From positions 7,636 through 71,635 of the forward strand of contig JAECRT010000002.1 in the NCBI GenBank assembly GCA_016000085.1: a DNA stretch of 64,000 nt, read 5' to 3'. Each line of letters starts with the position of its first letter. The stretch's first letter is position 1. This document shows, one piece after another, positions 44,976-54,403 of this stretch. Source of the stretch: Sphingomonadaceae bacterium. GTDB lineage: Bacteria > Pseudomonadota > Alphaproteobacteria > Sphingomonadales > Sphingomonadaceae. The notes beneath the pieces are model-generated. The model was not told the DNA's origin. It ran no database searches and saw only the letters and a program-made list of their open reading frames with translations. The translations under genes were made by a program, and so were the position numbers.

Positions 44976-45177
44976 CGCGCCCAGACGCCCTGATCCCGCG
45001 TTCAGTGCCTATCAAGCACGAGACGACTCGCTGCTGTTACGATAGGATGACAGGCATCGCTCGCGGCTGTGCGCAAGCCTGGGGAGCGTCACCACGCGTC
45101 AGAGCGTTTTCTCGAGAAACGCGACGATTAAAAAGCGCGGATTGACGGTCAAAACGTCCCCTGAACGCCGCGGCACC

Positions 45178-45205
45178 GGGCCAGCCATGCAACCATGGCT
45201 GGCCC
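45178..45205 (+). terminator. Probable terminator after aroC
   Basis: GGGCCAGCCATG pairs perfectly with CATGGCTGGCCC (12 bp, 4-base loop), then ATTTCGTTTAT. It lies 202 bases after aroC and 57 before the permease gene. The gap 44976-45261 also has a GCGTTTTCTCGAGAAACGC near-palindrome (about 45103-45122) and no gene. Confidence 0.7.
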
Positions 45206-45261
45206 ATTTCGTTTATCCCTGTTGAGACGCGATCGACGCGATCGAGGGGGGGTAGCCGACC

Positions 45262-47046
45262 ATGCATTTCATCACCGCGCTGGTGGGCGTCTATCGTGCG
45301 GAAATCGGTCTTATAATCCTCATCGCAATGTTCGTAGCCTTTGTGCGCGAACGCTATTCGCCCACCGTCATCGCCGTGGTCGGCGCAGGCGCTTATGGCC
45401 TGCTTGGTCTGCTCGATGAAAAGGCGATGTTCTCGGTCTTTTCCAACGGTGCGCCGCTGACTGTCGGGGCCATGTTCATTCTTTCCGGAGCGCTGGTCCG
45501 CACCGGCGTCATCAGCCGCGTCGCCGATCTCATCATGTCCCGTGCCGAACGCCATCCCCGGCTGGCCCTGGCCGAGGTCACGATCGGCACGATTCTCTTG
45601 TCGGCCTTCCTCAACAATACGCCGGTCGTCGTGCTGTTGATTCCGATCATCTTCAAACTGGCACAGGCGACCGGCTATCCGGTCAAGAAGCTGCTGATCC
45701 CGATGAACGTCGTGGCGGTGCTGGGCGGTTGTCTCACGCTGGTGGGCACATCGACCAATCTGGTCGTCGCGGGCATCGCCGCCGAACAGGGGATGGTGCC
45801 GTTCGGCATTTTCGATATCACGATCTATGGGCTCGCCGGTGTGGCGGCTGGCCTGGCCGCGCTGCTCTGCCTCGTCTTCCTGCTGCCCAGCGATCCCCCC
45901 TCCATCGCGGGTGAAGGTGGCGGCAATGTCCAGGAATATCTGACCGAACTGGTCGTGCCGCAGGATAGCGACGTGATCGGGCAGGGCATAGGCTCGCTGG
46001 GCCTGTTCGGCCGCTCGGTCGTGCTGCTGGGCCTCAAGCGTGGCGGTCAGATACAGCGGCGCGCGCTGGAGGAAGAGGAATTGCGCGCCGGCGACCATCT
46101 GATCGTGCGTGCCGATGGCGCCGCGATCATGACGCTGCGCGAATCCGGCGATTTCGAACTCGGCATCGCTGCCGATTCCAGCCTGTCGTCGCATGAAGGC
46201 AAGGTGGTCGAGGCGATGGTCGCGCCCAGCCATCCTTCCATCGGCGAGCGGCTGCTGGACATTCCCTTTCTCCATGCCCTGCGCGTGCGGATCATCGGCA
46301 TTCATCGCGCGCGGCATTTGCCCGGTCCCGATCTGGCCGATACGCGCGTGCGTGGCGCGGACCGGCTGTTGATCGCGGGCAGTGACGACGCGATGCGATC
46401 GCTGCGCGACAATCCCCATCTGATCGGCGTCGATATCAGCCGCGTGCGCGCCTTTCGCCGCAAAAAGGCATGGATCGCCATCGCCGCCATGACCGGGGTG
46501 GTGCTGTTGTCGGCGCTCAACGTGATCGGCATTGGCATGGCCGCCATCATCGCCGTCGGCCTCATCCTCATCACGCGCTGCATCGATCCGGAGGAAGCCT
46601 GGGGCGCGATCGACGGCGATGTGCTGATCCTGATCTTCGCGATGCTCGCGGTCGGCCTTGCGCTCGAAAAGTGCGGTAGCGTCGCGCTGATGGTCGGCTG
46701 GATCACGCCGCTGCTGAAAAGCGCGCCAGCATGGTCGCTGGTCTTCCTCATCTATTTCTTCTCGCTGCTGCTGTCCGAACTGCTCAGCAACAATGCGGTG
46801 GCCGCCTTGCTCACCCCCATCACCATCGCACTCGCGCATCAGCTCGGGACGGACCCGCGCCCGCTGGTGATCGCCCTGATGATCGGCGCGTCGGCCTGTT
46901 TCGCGACGCCGATCGGCTATCAGACCAATGCGCTGGTCTATGCGGCGGGCGATTATCGCTTTGCCGACTTCGTGCGCATCGGCGTGCCGATCAACATCAT
47001 CGTGGGCATCGCGGTTTGCAGCGCGCTGGTGCTGCTGCCTGCATAG
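45262..47046 (+). CDS. SLC13-family permease with two TrkA-C domains
   Basis: The 594-residue protein has about 11 membrane segments. The N-terminal half contains LSAFLNNTPVVVLLIPIIFKLA, then LGGCLTLVGTSTNLVVAGIAAEQG, which is the SNT motif of Na+/dicarboxylate/sulfate (SLC13, DASS) carriers. Two cytoplasmic RCK_C (TrkA-C) domains, about residues 215-390, sit in the middle (VVLLGLKRGGQ...LRAGDHLIVRADG, VRIIGIHRARHLPGPDLAD). Such carriers take sulfate or dicarboxylates; the TrkA-C domains suggest ligand control. The substrate cannot be read. Confidence 0.88.
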   Translation: MHFITALVGVYRAEIGLIILIAMFVAFVRERYSPTVIAVVGAGAYGLLGLLDEKAMFSVFSNGAPLTVGAMFILSGALVRTGVISRVADLIMSRAERHPRLALAEVTIGTILLSAFLNNTPVVVLLIPIIFKLAQATGYPVKKLLIPMNVVAVLGGCLTLVGTSTNLVVAGIAAEQGMVPFGIFDITIYGLAGVAAGLAALLCLVFLLPSDPPSIAGEGGGNVQEYLTELVVPQDSDVIGQGIGSLGLFGRSVVLLGLKRGGQIQRRALEEEELRAGDHLIVRADGAAIMTLRESGDFELGIAADSSLSSHEGKVVEAMVAPSHPSIGERLLDIPFLHALRVRIIGIHRARHLPGPDLADTRVRGADRLLIAGSDDAMRSLRDNPHLIGVDISRVRAFRRKKAWIAIAAMTGVVLLSALNVIGIGMAAIIAVGLILITRCIDPEEAWGAIDGDVLILIFAMLAVGLALEKCGSVALMVGWITPLLKSAPAWSLVFLIYFFSLLLSELLSNNAVAALLTPITIALAHQLGTDPRPLVIALMIGASACFATPIGYQTNALVYAAGDYRFADFVRIGVPINIIVGIAVCSALVLLPA

Positions 47047-47121
47047 CCAATCGCGCACGGGCGGCCCTGTGCCAAGAATCGCAGGCGCGTCATCATGCGA
47101 TAACCAGACAAGGATTGCCCG

Positions 47122-47907
47122 ATGCCCAGCCTGCCCTTCACCCAGGTCGACGCCTTTGCCGACGCCCCCTTCACCGGCAATCCCGCCGCAGTGATGCCGC
47201 TCGACGTCTGGCTCGACGATGCGACGCTGCAAGCCATTGCGGCGGAAAACAACCTGTCCGAAACCGCCTTCACCGTTGCCACGCCCGATGATCCAACGGC
47301 GGACTATGCCTTGCGCTGGTTCACGCCCACGGTCGAGGTGAAGCTATGCGGTCATGCCACGCTGGCAAGCGGTCATGTGTTGATGCAGGGCGATGCCGTC
47401 CGGTTCAGCACGCGCCATGCCGGAATATTGACGGTTTCGCGCGCCGATGACGGTTATGCGCTCTCGCTCCCGGCCTGGACCAGCACGCCGCGCGATCTGC
47501 CCGAACTGGCGGCGGGCATGGGCGGCGATGTGCTGGAAACCCGCTGGCGCGACGGCGGCTACGCCATCTTCGTCTATCGTGATGCTGCGGCGATCCGCGC
47601 GCTGACGCCCGATTTCGCGGCGCTCAAAAAGGCGGGCGACCTGCTGCTGATGGCCACGTCACCGGGCGATGACAGCGACATCATCAGCCGCGTCTTCGTG
47701 CCGGGCGGCGGCGTGGACGAAGACCCTGTGACGGGATCGGCCCATGGCCTGCTGACCCCCTATTGGGCGGAGCGGCTGGGCAAGACGGCGATCCGCGCGT
47801 TTCAGGCGTCGGCGCGCGGTGGCCATATCGGTTGCACGCTGGAGGGCGATCGAGTCATCCTGACCGGCGGCTGCCGCACGGTCATAGAGGGCAGGTTCCT
47901 GCTCTAG
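47122..47907 (+). CDS. PhzF-family isomerase/epimerase
   Basis: The 261-residue protein has the PhzF fold. It begins PFTQVDAFADAPFTGNPAAVMPLDVWLDDATLQAIAAENNLSETAF. RWFTPTVEVKLCGHATLASGHVL follows, then FVPGGGVDEDPVTGSAHGLLTPYWAERLGK. The catalytic Glu is within NLSETAF. PhzF acts in phenazine synthesis, but homologues such as this are widespread without it and their substrates are unknown. It converges with the serine hydrolase, and the two stops share the bases CTAG (47904-47907). Confidence 0.88.
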   Translation: MPSLPFTQVDAFADAPFTGNPAAVMPLDVWLDDATLQAIAAENNLSETAFTVATPDDPTADYALRWFTPTVEVKLCGHATLASGHVLMQGDAVRFSTRHAGILTVSRADDGYALSLPAWTSTPRDLPELAAGMGGDVLETRWRDGGYAIFVYRDAAAIRALTPDFAALKKAGDLLLMATSPGDDSDIISRVFVPGGGVDEDPVTGSAHGLLTPYWAERLGKTAIRAFQASARGGHIGCTLEGDRVILTGGCRTVIEGRFLL

Positions 47908-49028
47908 CCCGGAAACATCCCGACCAGCTTCGCCAGCGCCGTCTTGACCGCCACGCGCTGTTCCTTTTCGGGGGACATGCCGATCCGCACGACGGTCAAC
48001 CGTTGCGAGGGCGACACCAATATATATTGGCCATTATGGCCGACACAGCCGAACAGGCTTTCGGGCGCCTGTCCCGGCATCAGCGCGCTTTCCTCGCTGG
48101 CGCGGTTGAGCCACAGATGCGCGCCATAGGCCGGGTTGCGCCGGGATGGCGCGCGCATGAAGTCGACCCATTTTTCCGGCAATATCTGGTGGCCGTTGGG
48201 CGATCGGCCCTGCCGCCGCAGCAATTCGCCAAACCGGCCATAGTCCCGCGCGGTCATGTGCATCACGCTGCCGCCGATCATCGTGCCGGTCGCGTCATAT
48301 TCCGGCGTCAGGCTGGGCAGGTTGCCCGGCGCCTTCAACCGTCCGTCGATGAACATTTGCATTGCGCGCCGCCGCACATCGGGGTCGCTGCTGTTGGTCA
48401 GCATCCGCGTCATCAGGTCGGACAGGATGATGCTGCTGCCGGTGGAATAGGAAAAGGTCACGCCGGGCGTGTTGGCGAGCGGTTTGCTTTCGGCATAGGC
48501 CCGCATGTCCTGCGCGCCGCCCATGAACAGCATCCGCACCGTGTCGCCATCGGTAATCGGCTCGCCATCTTCGACATGGTCGAGCCCGCTCGTCATCTGG
48601 AGCAATTGTCGCAACGTGATGCGCCCGCGTGGATCGCCCGGCTGGCTCCAGGCTGCGACCGGCACCGGCGCGTCGAGCGCCAGCCGCCCATCCGACACCA
48701 TCAGCCCGACCAGCACCGCCGTCACGCTCTTGGCGATCGACCAGGACAGCAATTTCGTGTCCGGGCCAAAGCCGGGCGCATAGCGTTCGGCGATCACTTC
48801 CCCGTCGCGCATGACCAGCAGCGCGCGGGTGTCGCCCATCGCATCATCCTCGAACAGCGGGTCGATCGCGCCGCGCAGAGCGTTTTCCCCGACCACCGCG
48901 TCGCTTGCCACGCGATAGATGGGTTGTGGATCGGCCGCGCGCACGCCCCATGTGCCCGCCACCCCGGCCATTGCCAGCAGGCCCAGCACGGCGCCAAGGC
49001 GCTTTACGCTCTTCCGTTCCATCTTCAT
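47904..49028 (-). CDS. Beta-lactamase-type serine hydrolase
   Basis: The 374-residue protein has an N-terminal anchor or signal (LGAVLGLLAMAGVAGTWGVRA). Its active-site SxxK is Ser97-Ile-Ala-Lys100 (LLSWSIAKSVTAVLVG). TFSYSTGSSIILSDLM supplies the YxN-like tyrosine, and HNGQYILVSPSQRLTVVRIG is the final strand. Members are D-Ala-D-Ala carboxypeptidase, esterase or lactamase related. The periplasm is the likely site. The substrate is unknown. Confidence 0.88.
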   Translation of the reverse strand: MKMERKSVKRLGAVLGLLAMAGVAGTWGVRAADPQPIYRVASDAVVGENALRGAIDPLFEDDAMGDTRALLVMRDGEVIAERYAPGFGPDTKLLSWSIAKSVTAVLVGLMVSDGRLALDAPVPVAAWSQPGDPRGRITLRQLLQMTSGLDHVEDGEPITDGDTVRMLFMGGAQDMRAYAESKPLANTPGVTFSYSTGSSIILSDLMTRMLTNSSDPDVRRRAMQMFIDGRLKAPGNLPSLTPEYDATGTMIGGSVMHMTARDYGRFGELLRRQGRSPNGHQILPEKWVDFMRAPSRRNPAYGAHLWLNRASEESALMPGQAPESLFGCVGHNGQYILVSPSQRLTVVRIGMSPEKEQRVAVKTALAKLVGMFPG

Positions 49029-49066
49029 AAGCCGCGCCCTTAGCCATGCCTAACTGAGTCGGGAAT

Positions 49067-49387
49067 ATGCAGCGCCGCGCGACCATCAAATATATCGTCG
49101 TCGCCCTGCTCGTGGTGGGGCTCGCGCTGCTGGTCTGGAATGGCCGGACGATCCATGCGCAGGCGCAACTGGGCGCGGCCTATGGCGCGCGGCTGGGCTG
49201 TTCCTGCCGTTATGTCGAAGGGCGTGCGATGGGCAGTTGCGCGTCGGACAAGGAACCGGGCATGGCGCTCGTCACCCTGACCGACCGGCCCGAATCACGC
49301 GCGGTTGAGGCGCATGTGCCACTGCTCGCCAGCCGCACCGCGCACTATCGCCCCGGCTGGGGCTGCCTGCTCGATCCTGTCTCGTGA
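49067..49387 (+). CDS. Small single-pass membrane protein, divergent from the serine hydrolase
   Basis: The 106-residue protein has an N-terminal membrane segment (IKYIVVALLVVGLALLVW). A short periplasmic part has cysteines (LGCSCRYVEGRAMGSCASDKEPG, GWGCLLDP) that could form disulfides. It is divergent from the serine hydrolase, 38 bases from its start, and may be functionally linked. I do not recognise the family. Confidence 0.65.
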   Translation: MQRRATIKYIVVALLVVGLALLVWNGRTIHAQAQLGAAYGARLGCSCRYVEGRAMGSCASDKEPGMALVTLTDRPESRAVEAHVPLLASRTAHYRPGWGCLLDPVS

Positions 49388-49434
49388 CGCGCGCGACGCT
49401 GGCTCCTCGCGCTTTCCCTCGCTAAGGCCGTCCG

Positions 49435-51207
49435 ATGCGGCCTGACATTCCTACGCTCCTCCACGATATTTTCGGTTTCACTACCTTTCGCGGGGTGCAG
49501 GAGCAGGTGGTGGGGCGCGTCATGGCGGGCCAGCCCACGCTCGCCATCATGCCGACCGGCGCGGGCAAGTCGCTTTGCTACCAATTGCCCTCCGCTGCGT
49601 TGGATGGCTGCTGCGTCGTCGTGTCGCCGCTGATCGCGCTGATGCATGACCAGTTGCGCGCCGCCAATGCCGTGGGCCTGCGTGCCGCCAGCCTGACCAG
49701 CGTCGACGCGGACTGGCGCGAAACGCAGGATCGCCTCCGCAACGGCGATCTCGACCTGCTCTACGTTGCGCCCGAACGCGCGAGTCAGGAGCCGTTTCGC
49801 AACCTCCTGCGCTCCGCCAAAGTCGCGCTGTTCGCGATCGACGAAGCCCATTGCGTATCCGAATGGGGCCATGATTTCCGCCCCGACTATCGGCTGCTGC
49901 GCCCGTTGCTGGACGAATTTCCCGACGTCCCCCGGCTGGCGCTGACCGCCACCGCCGACGCGCATACGCGCAAGGACATTCTGGTCCAGCTGGGCATCCC
50001 CGACGATGGCCTCATCATCTCCGGCTTCGACCGGCCCAATATCCGCTATGCCGTCTACCCGCGCGACGGTCTGACGCGTCAGCTGGCCGACCTCGTCGCC
50101 GCCAATCCCGGCCCCGGCATCGTCTATGCCCAGACCCGCGCCGCGACCGAGAAGCTGGCCGAGACGCTGGGGAAGGGTGGTCGCGCCGTGCGCGCCTATC
50201 ATGCGGGCCTCGACCCGGCGGTGCGCGCCCGCAACCAGGCGGCCTTCATCGCCAGCGAGGATATGGTGATGGTCGCCACCGTCGCCTTCGGCATGGGCAT
50301 CGACAAGCCGGACGTGCGCTTCGTCGCCCATGCGGGCCTGCCCAAGTCGATCGAAGGCTATTATCAGGAATCGGGCCGCGCGGGCCGCGACGGCGAACCG
50401 GCGGTCGCGCATCTGTTCTGGGGGGCGGAGGATTTCGCCCGCGCTCGCCAGCGGATCATGGAACTCGAACAGAGCCGCCAACAGGGCGAACGCACCCGCA
50501 TCGCCGCACTCGGCGCGCTCGTCGAAACCGCGACCTGCCGCCGTGCCATCCTGCTGCGCCATTTCGGGGAATCGCCGCCCGCCACCTGCGGCAATTGCGA
50601 TAATTGCCTGTCGCCCCCGGCCAGCCTCGATGCGACCGAAACCGCGCGCAAATATCTGTCCGCCGTTTACCGCACCGGGCAGAGCTTTGGCGCGGGCCAT
50701 ATCGAGGCGGTGCTGACCGGCGCGGCCAACGACAAGGTGCGCGAACGCGGCCATGACAAGATTTCCGTCCATGGCATCGTGTCGGGCGACGAAACCGCGC
50801 TGCTGCGCCCTGTGTCGCGCGCCTTGTTGGTGCGCGACGCGCTGGAGACGACGGAACATGGCGGCCTGATGCTTGGTCCCAATGCCCGCCCGATCCTGCG
50901 TGGCGAAGAGGAAGTGCGCATCCTCGTGCCGCCCAAACGTGAACGAAGCAAGCGCAGCGCTCGCAACGGCGCGGATGCGAACCCGGTCGGCGATCCGCTG
51001 TTCGACGCGCTGCGCGCCTGCCGCCGCGAACTGGCGTTGGACGCGGGCGTGCCGCCCTATGTCATCTTCCATGATTCGACGCTGCGCGAAATGGCCGAGC
51101 AACGCCCGTCGAACATCCGCGAGATGAGCCATATCAGCGGCATCGGGCAAAAGAAGCTGGACGCGTGGGGCGACGCTTTCCTCGCCGCGATCCGGCCATA
51201 TCTCTGA
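49435..51207 (+). CDS. recQ: ATP-dependent DNA helicase RecQ
   Basis: RecQ unwinds DNA 3'-5' in recombination and repair. The 590 residues have MPTGAGKS (Walker A), DEAHCVSEWGHDFRPDY (motif II and the aromatic loop), YYQESGRAGRDGEP (motif VI) and a zinc site (CRRAILLRHF...CGNCDNC). An RQC region and an HRDC domain end the protein (DPLFDALRACRRELALDAGVPPYVIFHD). The order is the full bacterial RecQ. It starts 47 bases after the preceding gene's stop. Confidence 0.96.
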   Translation: MRPDIPTLLHDIFGFTTFRGVQEQVVGRVMAGQPTLAIMPTGAGKSLCYQLPSAALDGCCVVVSPLIALMHDQLRAANAVGLRAASLTSVDADWRETQDRLRNGDLDLLYVAPERASQEPFRNLLRSAKVALFAIDEAHCVSEWGHDFRPDYRLLRPLLDEFPDVPRLALTATADAHTRKDILVQLGIPDDGLIISGFDRPNIRYAVYPRDGLTRQLADLVAANPGPGIVYAQTRAATEKLAETLGKGGRAVRAYHAGLDPAVRARNQAAFIASEDMVMVATVAFGMGIDKPDVRFVAHAGLPKSIEGYYQESGRAGRDGEPAVAHLFWGAEDFARARQRIMELEQSRQQGERTRIAALGALVETATCRRAILLRHFGESPPATCGNCDNCLSPPASLDATETARKYLSAVYRTGQSFGAGHIEAVLTGAANDKVRERGHDKISVHGIVSGDETALLRPVSRALLVRDALETTEHGGLMLGPNARPILRGEEEVRILVPPKRERSKRSARNGADANPVGDPLFDALRACRRELALDAGVPPYVIFHDSTLREMAEQRPSNIREMSHISGIGQKKLDAWGDAFLAAIRPYL

Positions 51208-51232
51208 ACCAAATTGCTTGAAACCCGCCGCC

Positions 51233-51251
51233 CCGGAGCGCATGGCTCCGG
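51233..51251 (+). other. Hairpin next to the DUF442 gene's ribosome binding site
   Basis: CCGGAGC pairs with GCTCCGG over a 5-base loop, immediately before AAAAGGAG (51253-51260). It may end the recQ message or affect access to the next start. Confidence 0.5.
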
Positions 51252-51269
51252 CAAAAGGAGACGCATCCC

Positions 51270-51698
51270 ATGTTCCGCAAGCTGACCGACCGCATATTCG
51301 TCGCCCCGCAGATCACCGTCGATCAGGTGGCGGAGGCCAAGGCGCAGGGCGTGACGATGATCGTCAACAACCGCCCCGATGACGAGGAGGCGGGGCAGGT
51401 GAACGGCGCAGAGATCGAAGCCGCGGCAAAGGCGGCGGGCATCGCCTATGTTGCCGTCCCGGTCGCCCATGGCGGTTTTGCCCCATGGCAACTCGATGGC
51501 ATGGCGACAGCATTGGAGCAGGCGGGGGAGGGCAAGATCCTCGCCTATTGCCGCTCTGGCACGCGCAGTACGCTGCTGTGGGCGCTGACCCGCGCGCGGG
51601 CGGGCGACAATGGCGATGTGCTGGCGGCGCAGGCTGCGGCGGCGGGCTATGACATTGCGCCCGTGCGCCAGATCATGGACACGCTGGCGGGGCAGTAA
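51270..51698 (+). CDS. TIGR01244/DUF442 family phosphatase-like protein
   Basis: The 142-residue protein belongs to the beta-lactamase-hydrolase-like/DUF442 group, a relative of dual-specificity phosphatases. The P-loop is ILAYCRSGTRSTLLWAL, with Cys as nucleophile, and VTMIVNNRPDDEEAGQ supplies the general-acid region. Members often occur beside sulfur-handling (BlhA) enzymes, but here the neighbours are recQ and greB. ATG 51270 follows AAAAGGAG. The substrate is unknown. Confidence 0.85.
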   Translation: MFRKLTDRIFVAPQITVDQVAEAKAQGVTMIVNNRPDDEEAGQVNGAEIEAAAKAAGIAYVAVPVAHGGFAPWQLDGMATALEQAGEGKILAYCRSGTRSTLLWALTRARAGDNGDVLAAQAAAAGYDIAPVRQIMDTLAGQ

Positions 51699-51710
51699 GC
51701 GCCGCGCCGT

Positions 51711-52196
51711 TCAGGCCGGATAGCCGATTTCCATCACTTCATATTCCTGCTCGCCCGCGGGCAGGATGACACGGCGCAGGTCGCCCACGGCCGCGCCACG
51801 CAGTGCGCGGGCGATGGGCGATCCCCAGCCGATCTGTCCGGCGTCCACGTCCGTTTCGTCATTGCCCATGATGGTGACGGTGCGGCGCCGGTCATCATCG
51901 TCCGCGATGGTGACGGTCGCACCGAAATAGACGCGACTCTTGTCGGGCTGCTGGCGCGGGTCGACGACCTTGGCGTCCTTCATTTTCTTCGACAGGCGCT
52001 TGAGCTGGAAATCAATCTCCCGCATCCGCTTGCGGCCATAGAGATAGTCGCCATTTTCGCTGCGGTCGCCATTGCCCGCCGCCCAGCTGACGACCTCGAC
52101 GATGCGCGGCCGCTCCACACCCAGCAGATGGTCATATTCGGCGCGCAGCTTCGCAAAGCCTTCGGGCGAGATATAGTTGGGATAAGGGGTGGTCAT
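51711..52196 (-). CDS. greB: Transcription elongation factor GreB
   Basis: GreB rescues backtracked RNA polymerase by stimulating transcript cleavage. The 161 residues have the N-terminal coiled-coil (NYISPEGFAKLRAEYDHLLGVERPRIVEVVSWAAGNGDRSENGDYLYGRKRMREIDFQLKRL region) with the acidic tip. The C-terminal FKBP-like domain has DDRRRTVTIMGNDETDVDAGQIGWGSPIARALRGA. The extra YGRKRMREID patch marks GreB rather than GreA. It converges with the DUF442 gene. Confidence 0.93.
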   Translation of the reverse strand: MTTPYPNYISPEGFAKLRAEYDHLLGVERPRIVEVVSWAAGNGDRSENGDYLYGRKRMREIDFQLKRLSKKMKDAKVVDPRQQPDKSRVYFGATVTIADDDDRRRTVTIMGNDETDVDAGQIGWGSPIARALRGAAVGDLRRVILPAGEQEYEVMEIGYPA

Positions 52197-52216
52197 GCCC
52201 GCGCCCTAGCAAGGTT

Positions 52217-54307
52217 TCAGCCCGGCGTCTGCTTCCCCAGATAGCGGGAAAGGATGGCATTCGTCCCCCGGAAGCGCGCCCGTTCCGGGTTCATCGCTTC
52301 ATAGACGACGGCATTTTCCAGCACGCGCTGCACATAGTTGCGCGTCTCGAAAATCGGGATCTGCTCGATCCAGCGGAGCATGTCGGCGCCCGGCAGGCGC
52401 GGGTCGCCATTGGCGGCGATCCATTTGTTCACATTGCCCGGCCCGGCATTATAGGCACCCACCGCCAGCGGATAGCTGCCGCCATAATAGTCCAGCATCC
52501 GCTGGAAATAGCCCGAACCCAGCATGATATTATAGCTGGTGTCGGTGGTCAGCGACCCCGGATTATAGCCAAGGCCCAGCTTGCCCGCCTGTTCGCGCGC
52601 GGTGCCGGGCATCAACTGCATCAGGCCGCGTGCGCCCGCATGGCTGACGGCGGCGCGGTCGAACTGGCTTTCCTGCCGGGCGATGGCATGAACCATCGTC
52701 CAGTTATACTGGGCCGAAGGCGGCACGGGTACGCGCGGAAAGGCGCTGGTCCCATAGCCGGTCAGGCCGCTCGATACGGCGCGCCTGCCCACCATCACGC
52801 TCATGTCGGTGCGGCCGATATTCTGCGCCAGTTCGGCGGCCAGATAATGATCGGTGTCGCTGTCGGCATTGTTCGCGATGGCGCGGGCGAATTTGCTCTG
52901 CTCTTCCCAATAGCCCATCTGGCCCAGCGCCTTGACCGCGCGCACGACGGAGCGCGCGTCGAACGCGGCGCGCTCTGCGGCGGAGATCGGCACCGGCCGT
53001 TCGACCGTGGCCGGGGCGGGAATGGGCCGGCCCAGCCGTTCCAGCGCCAACTGCCCGTAAAACTGGTCGGGATAGACGCTGGCCTGCCCGAAATAGCTGT
53101 TCGCGCTGGCCGTATCGCCACCCACCAGCGCGGCGCGGCCTGCCCAATAATAGCCCTTCGACCGGGTCTGGGGCGATTTCGCGGCGTCGGCATAGCGGCG
53201 GAACATCGTTACCGCGTCGGTGGGACGGTTCAGATTGTAGAAGGCGGTCGTGCCTGCCAGCCAGGCCAGGCTGGTATAATCGTCGCGCACGCCAATGGCC
53301 ATGTCGCTGACGCCGATGCCGGGCGGCACCGCGTCGTCAATCTTGCTCGCTATGCCATAGGCAAAGCTCCACTGGCTGTCATTGGCGGCGGCGCGCGCCT
53401 GTCCCAGCAGGACTTCGTAGAATTTCTCGGCGTTGGCGGGGCGGTAGGCCAGCGTGTTGCGGTTGGCGAGATATTGGCGCGCGGCGACCCAATTGCCGGT
53501 GTCGCGCAGCCAGATCGCCTTGTCGGCGACGAAACCCGCATCGCTGGCGCCGGTCGCTTCGGCCATCTGCATCAGCGCGGGCGCTTCGGGCGCCTTGCGG
53601 CGAAAGGCGATGCGCGCCTGATAGACGGGGCGTCGCGCCGGGCTGACATAGGCCAGCATCCGCATCGCGCCATTAACATCATTGCCCCACAACAGCATGT
53701 CGGCGCGCTGGTCATGGTCGGCGGGCGTCAGGGTCGATCCGAACAGCGACAGCAGCCGCGCTTCGTCGGCTGGGCTGAGCGTTCCGCCGATCCAGGCGTT
53801 GCGCGCGGCCATCCGCGCCTCGTCCATGCGGCCGACCTGCATCAGCGCCACGGCGTTGCGCGCATGGCCGGTGGCGGTGCGTGCCGGGAAGCGGGCGAAG
53901 AAGGCCGTGACCTGCCGGGGATCGAAACTGTCGGGGTTGATCCCCGTTTCGGCCAGCCGCCGCATCCGATCCTCGCCCGGCCAGCCGGGATTGGCGATAA
54001 TGAAGCTGGCATAGGTGGAAAAGCCCAGACCGTCGCTCTGCTGAAGCGCACGCCACTGGCTGATCGTCGCGGCGATCGCGCCGTCGGATGGCTGGCCGAC
54101 CCGGTTCGCCACCTGATTCCATTGACCCGAGGGCGCATTGTCTTGCGGCAATGGCTGGACCATCGCGCCCGAAGGATAGGCCGGGGTGGTGGCCGGGGCC
54201 GGAGCTTCGGTCTGGGCGCTGGCGCCGGCGGTGAAAAGCAACAGGGCAATAAGAGGCATGCGGATCACATAACTTTCGACAGTCGGGGGCGACGGCATGC
54301 TGGACAT
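52217..54307 (-). CDS. Soluble-type lytic murein transglycosylase (Slt)
   Basis: This periplasmic muramidase-like enzyme cleaves peptidoglycan to anhydro-muropeptides. A signal peptide is present (VIRMPLIALLLFTAGASA). A long helical superhelix of TPR-like repeats (about 90-530) is followed by the SLT domain: MVHAIARQESQFDRAAVSHAGARGLMQLMPGTAREQAG, with the catalytic Glu in RQESQF. AVGAYNAGPGNVNKWI and NYVQRVLENAVVYE close it. Starts at 54307 (ATG), 54274 (GTG) and 54259 (ATG) all keep the signal; the GTG gives the best n-region. It is divergent from dapA. Confidence 0.9.
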   Translation of the reverse strand: MSSMPSPPTVESYVIRMPLIALLLFTAGASAQTEAPAPATTPAYPSGAMVQPLPQDNAPSGQWNQVANRVGQPSDGAIAATISQWRALQQSDGLGFSTYASFIIANPGWPGEDRMRRLAETGINPDSFDPRQVTAFFARFPARTATGHARNAVALMQVGRMDEARMAARNAWIGGTLSPADEARLLSLFGSTLTPADHDQRADMLLWGNDVNGAMRMLAYVSPARRPVYQARIAFRRKAPEAPALMQMAEATGASDAGFVADKAIWLRDTGNWVAARQYLANRNTLAYRPANAEKFYEVLLGQARAAANDSQWSFAYGIASKIDDAVPPGIGVSDMAIGVRDDYTSLAWLAGTTAFYNLNRPTDAVTMFRRYADAAKSPQTRSKGYYWAGRAALVGGDTASANSYFGQASVYPDQFYGQLALERLGRPIPAPATVERPVPISAAERAAFDARSVVRAVKALGQMGYWEEQSKFARAIANNADSDTDHYLAAELAQNIGRTDMSVMVGRRAVSSGLTGYGTSAFPRVPVPPSAQYNWTMVHAIARQESQFDRAAVSHAGARGLMQLMPGTAREQAGKLGLGYNPGSLTTDTSYNIMLGSGYFQRMLDYYGGSYPLAVGAYNAGPGNVNKWIAANGDPRLPGADMLRWIEQIPIFETRNYVQRVLENAVVYEAMNPERARFRGTNAILSRYLGKQTPG

Positions 54308-54341
54308 AATCGCAATTGCATCCTTATCAGGCCCTGAATGA

Positions 54342-54355
54342 CGCGCTATAGCGCG
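54342..54355. promoter_or_regulatory. Palindrome between slt and dapA
   Basis: CGCGCTATAGCGCG is a perfect 14-base palindrome in the 96-base divergent gap. A CCGGCCGGCCGG palindrome lies closer to dapA. Either could be a regulator site; no sigma-70 pair is clear. Confidence 0.35.
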
Positions 54356-54403
54356 CCGCTTGTTTGATCATGCCCCGGCCGGCCGGAGAATTGAAGGAGT
54401 TTC

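Noticed and set aside
45037-47232. A 731-residue minus-strand open frame over the SLC13 permease
   Set aside because: The plus strand has clear membrane segments and motifs; the antisense frame is low-complexity and charged, without a family.
47122-47907. PhzF as evidence of phenazine production
   Set aside because: No other phz gene is present, and PhzF homologues are common in bacteria that make no phenazine.
49345-51243. A 632-residue minus-strand open frame over recQ
   Set aside because: It is a codon-bias shadow of recQ, whose helicase motifs are on the other strand.
52640-54337. A 565-residue plus-strand open frame over the lytic transglycosylase
   Set aside because: It is antisense to an SLT-domain gene with intact motifs and has no recognisable feature of its own.
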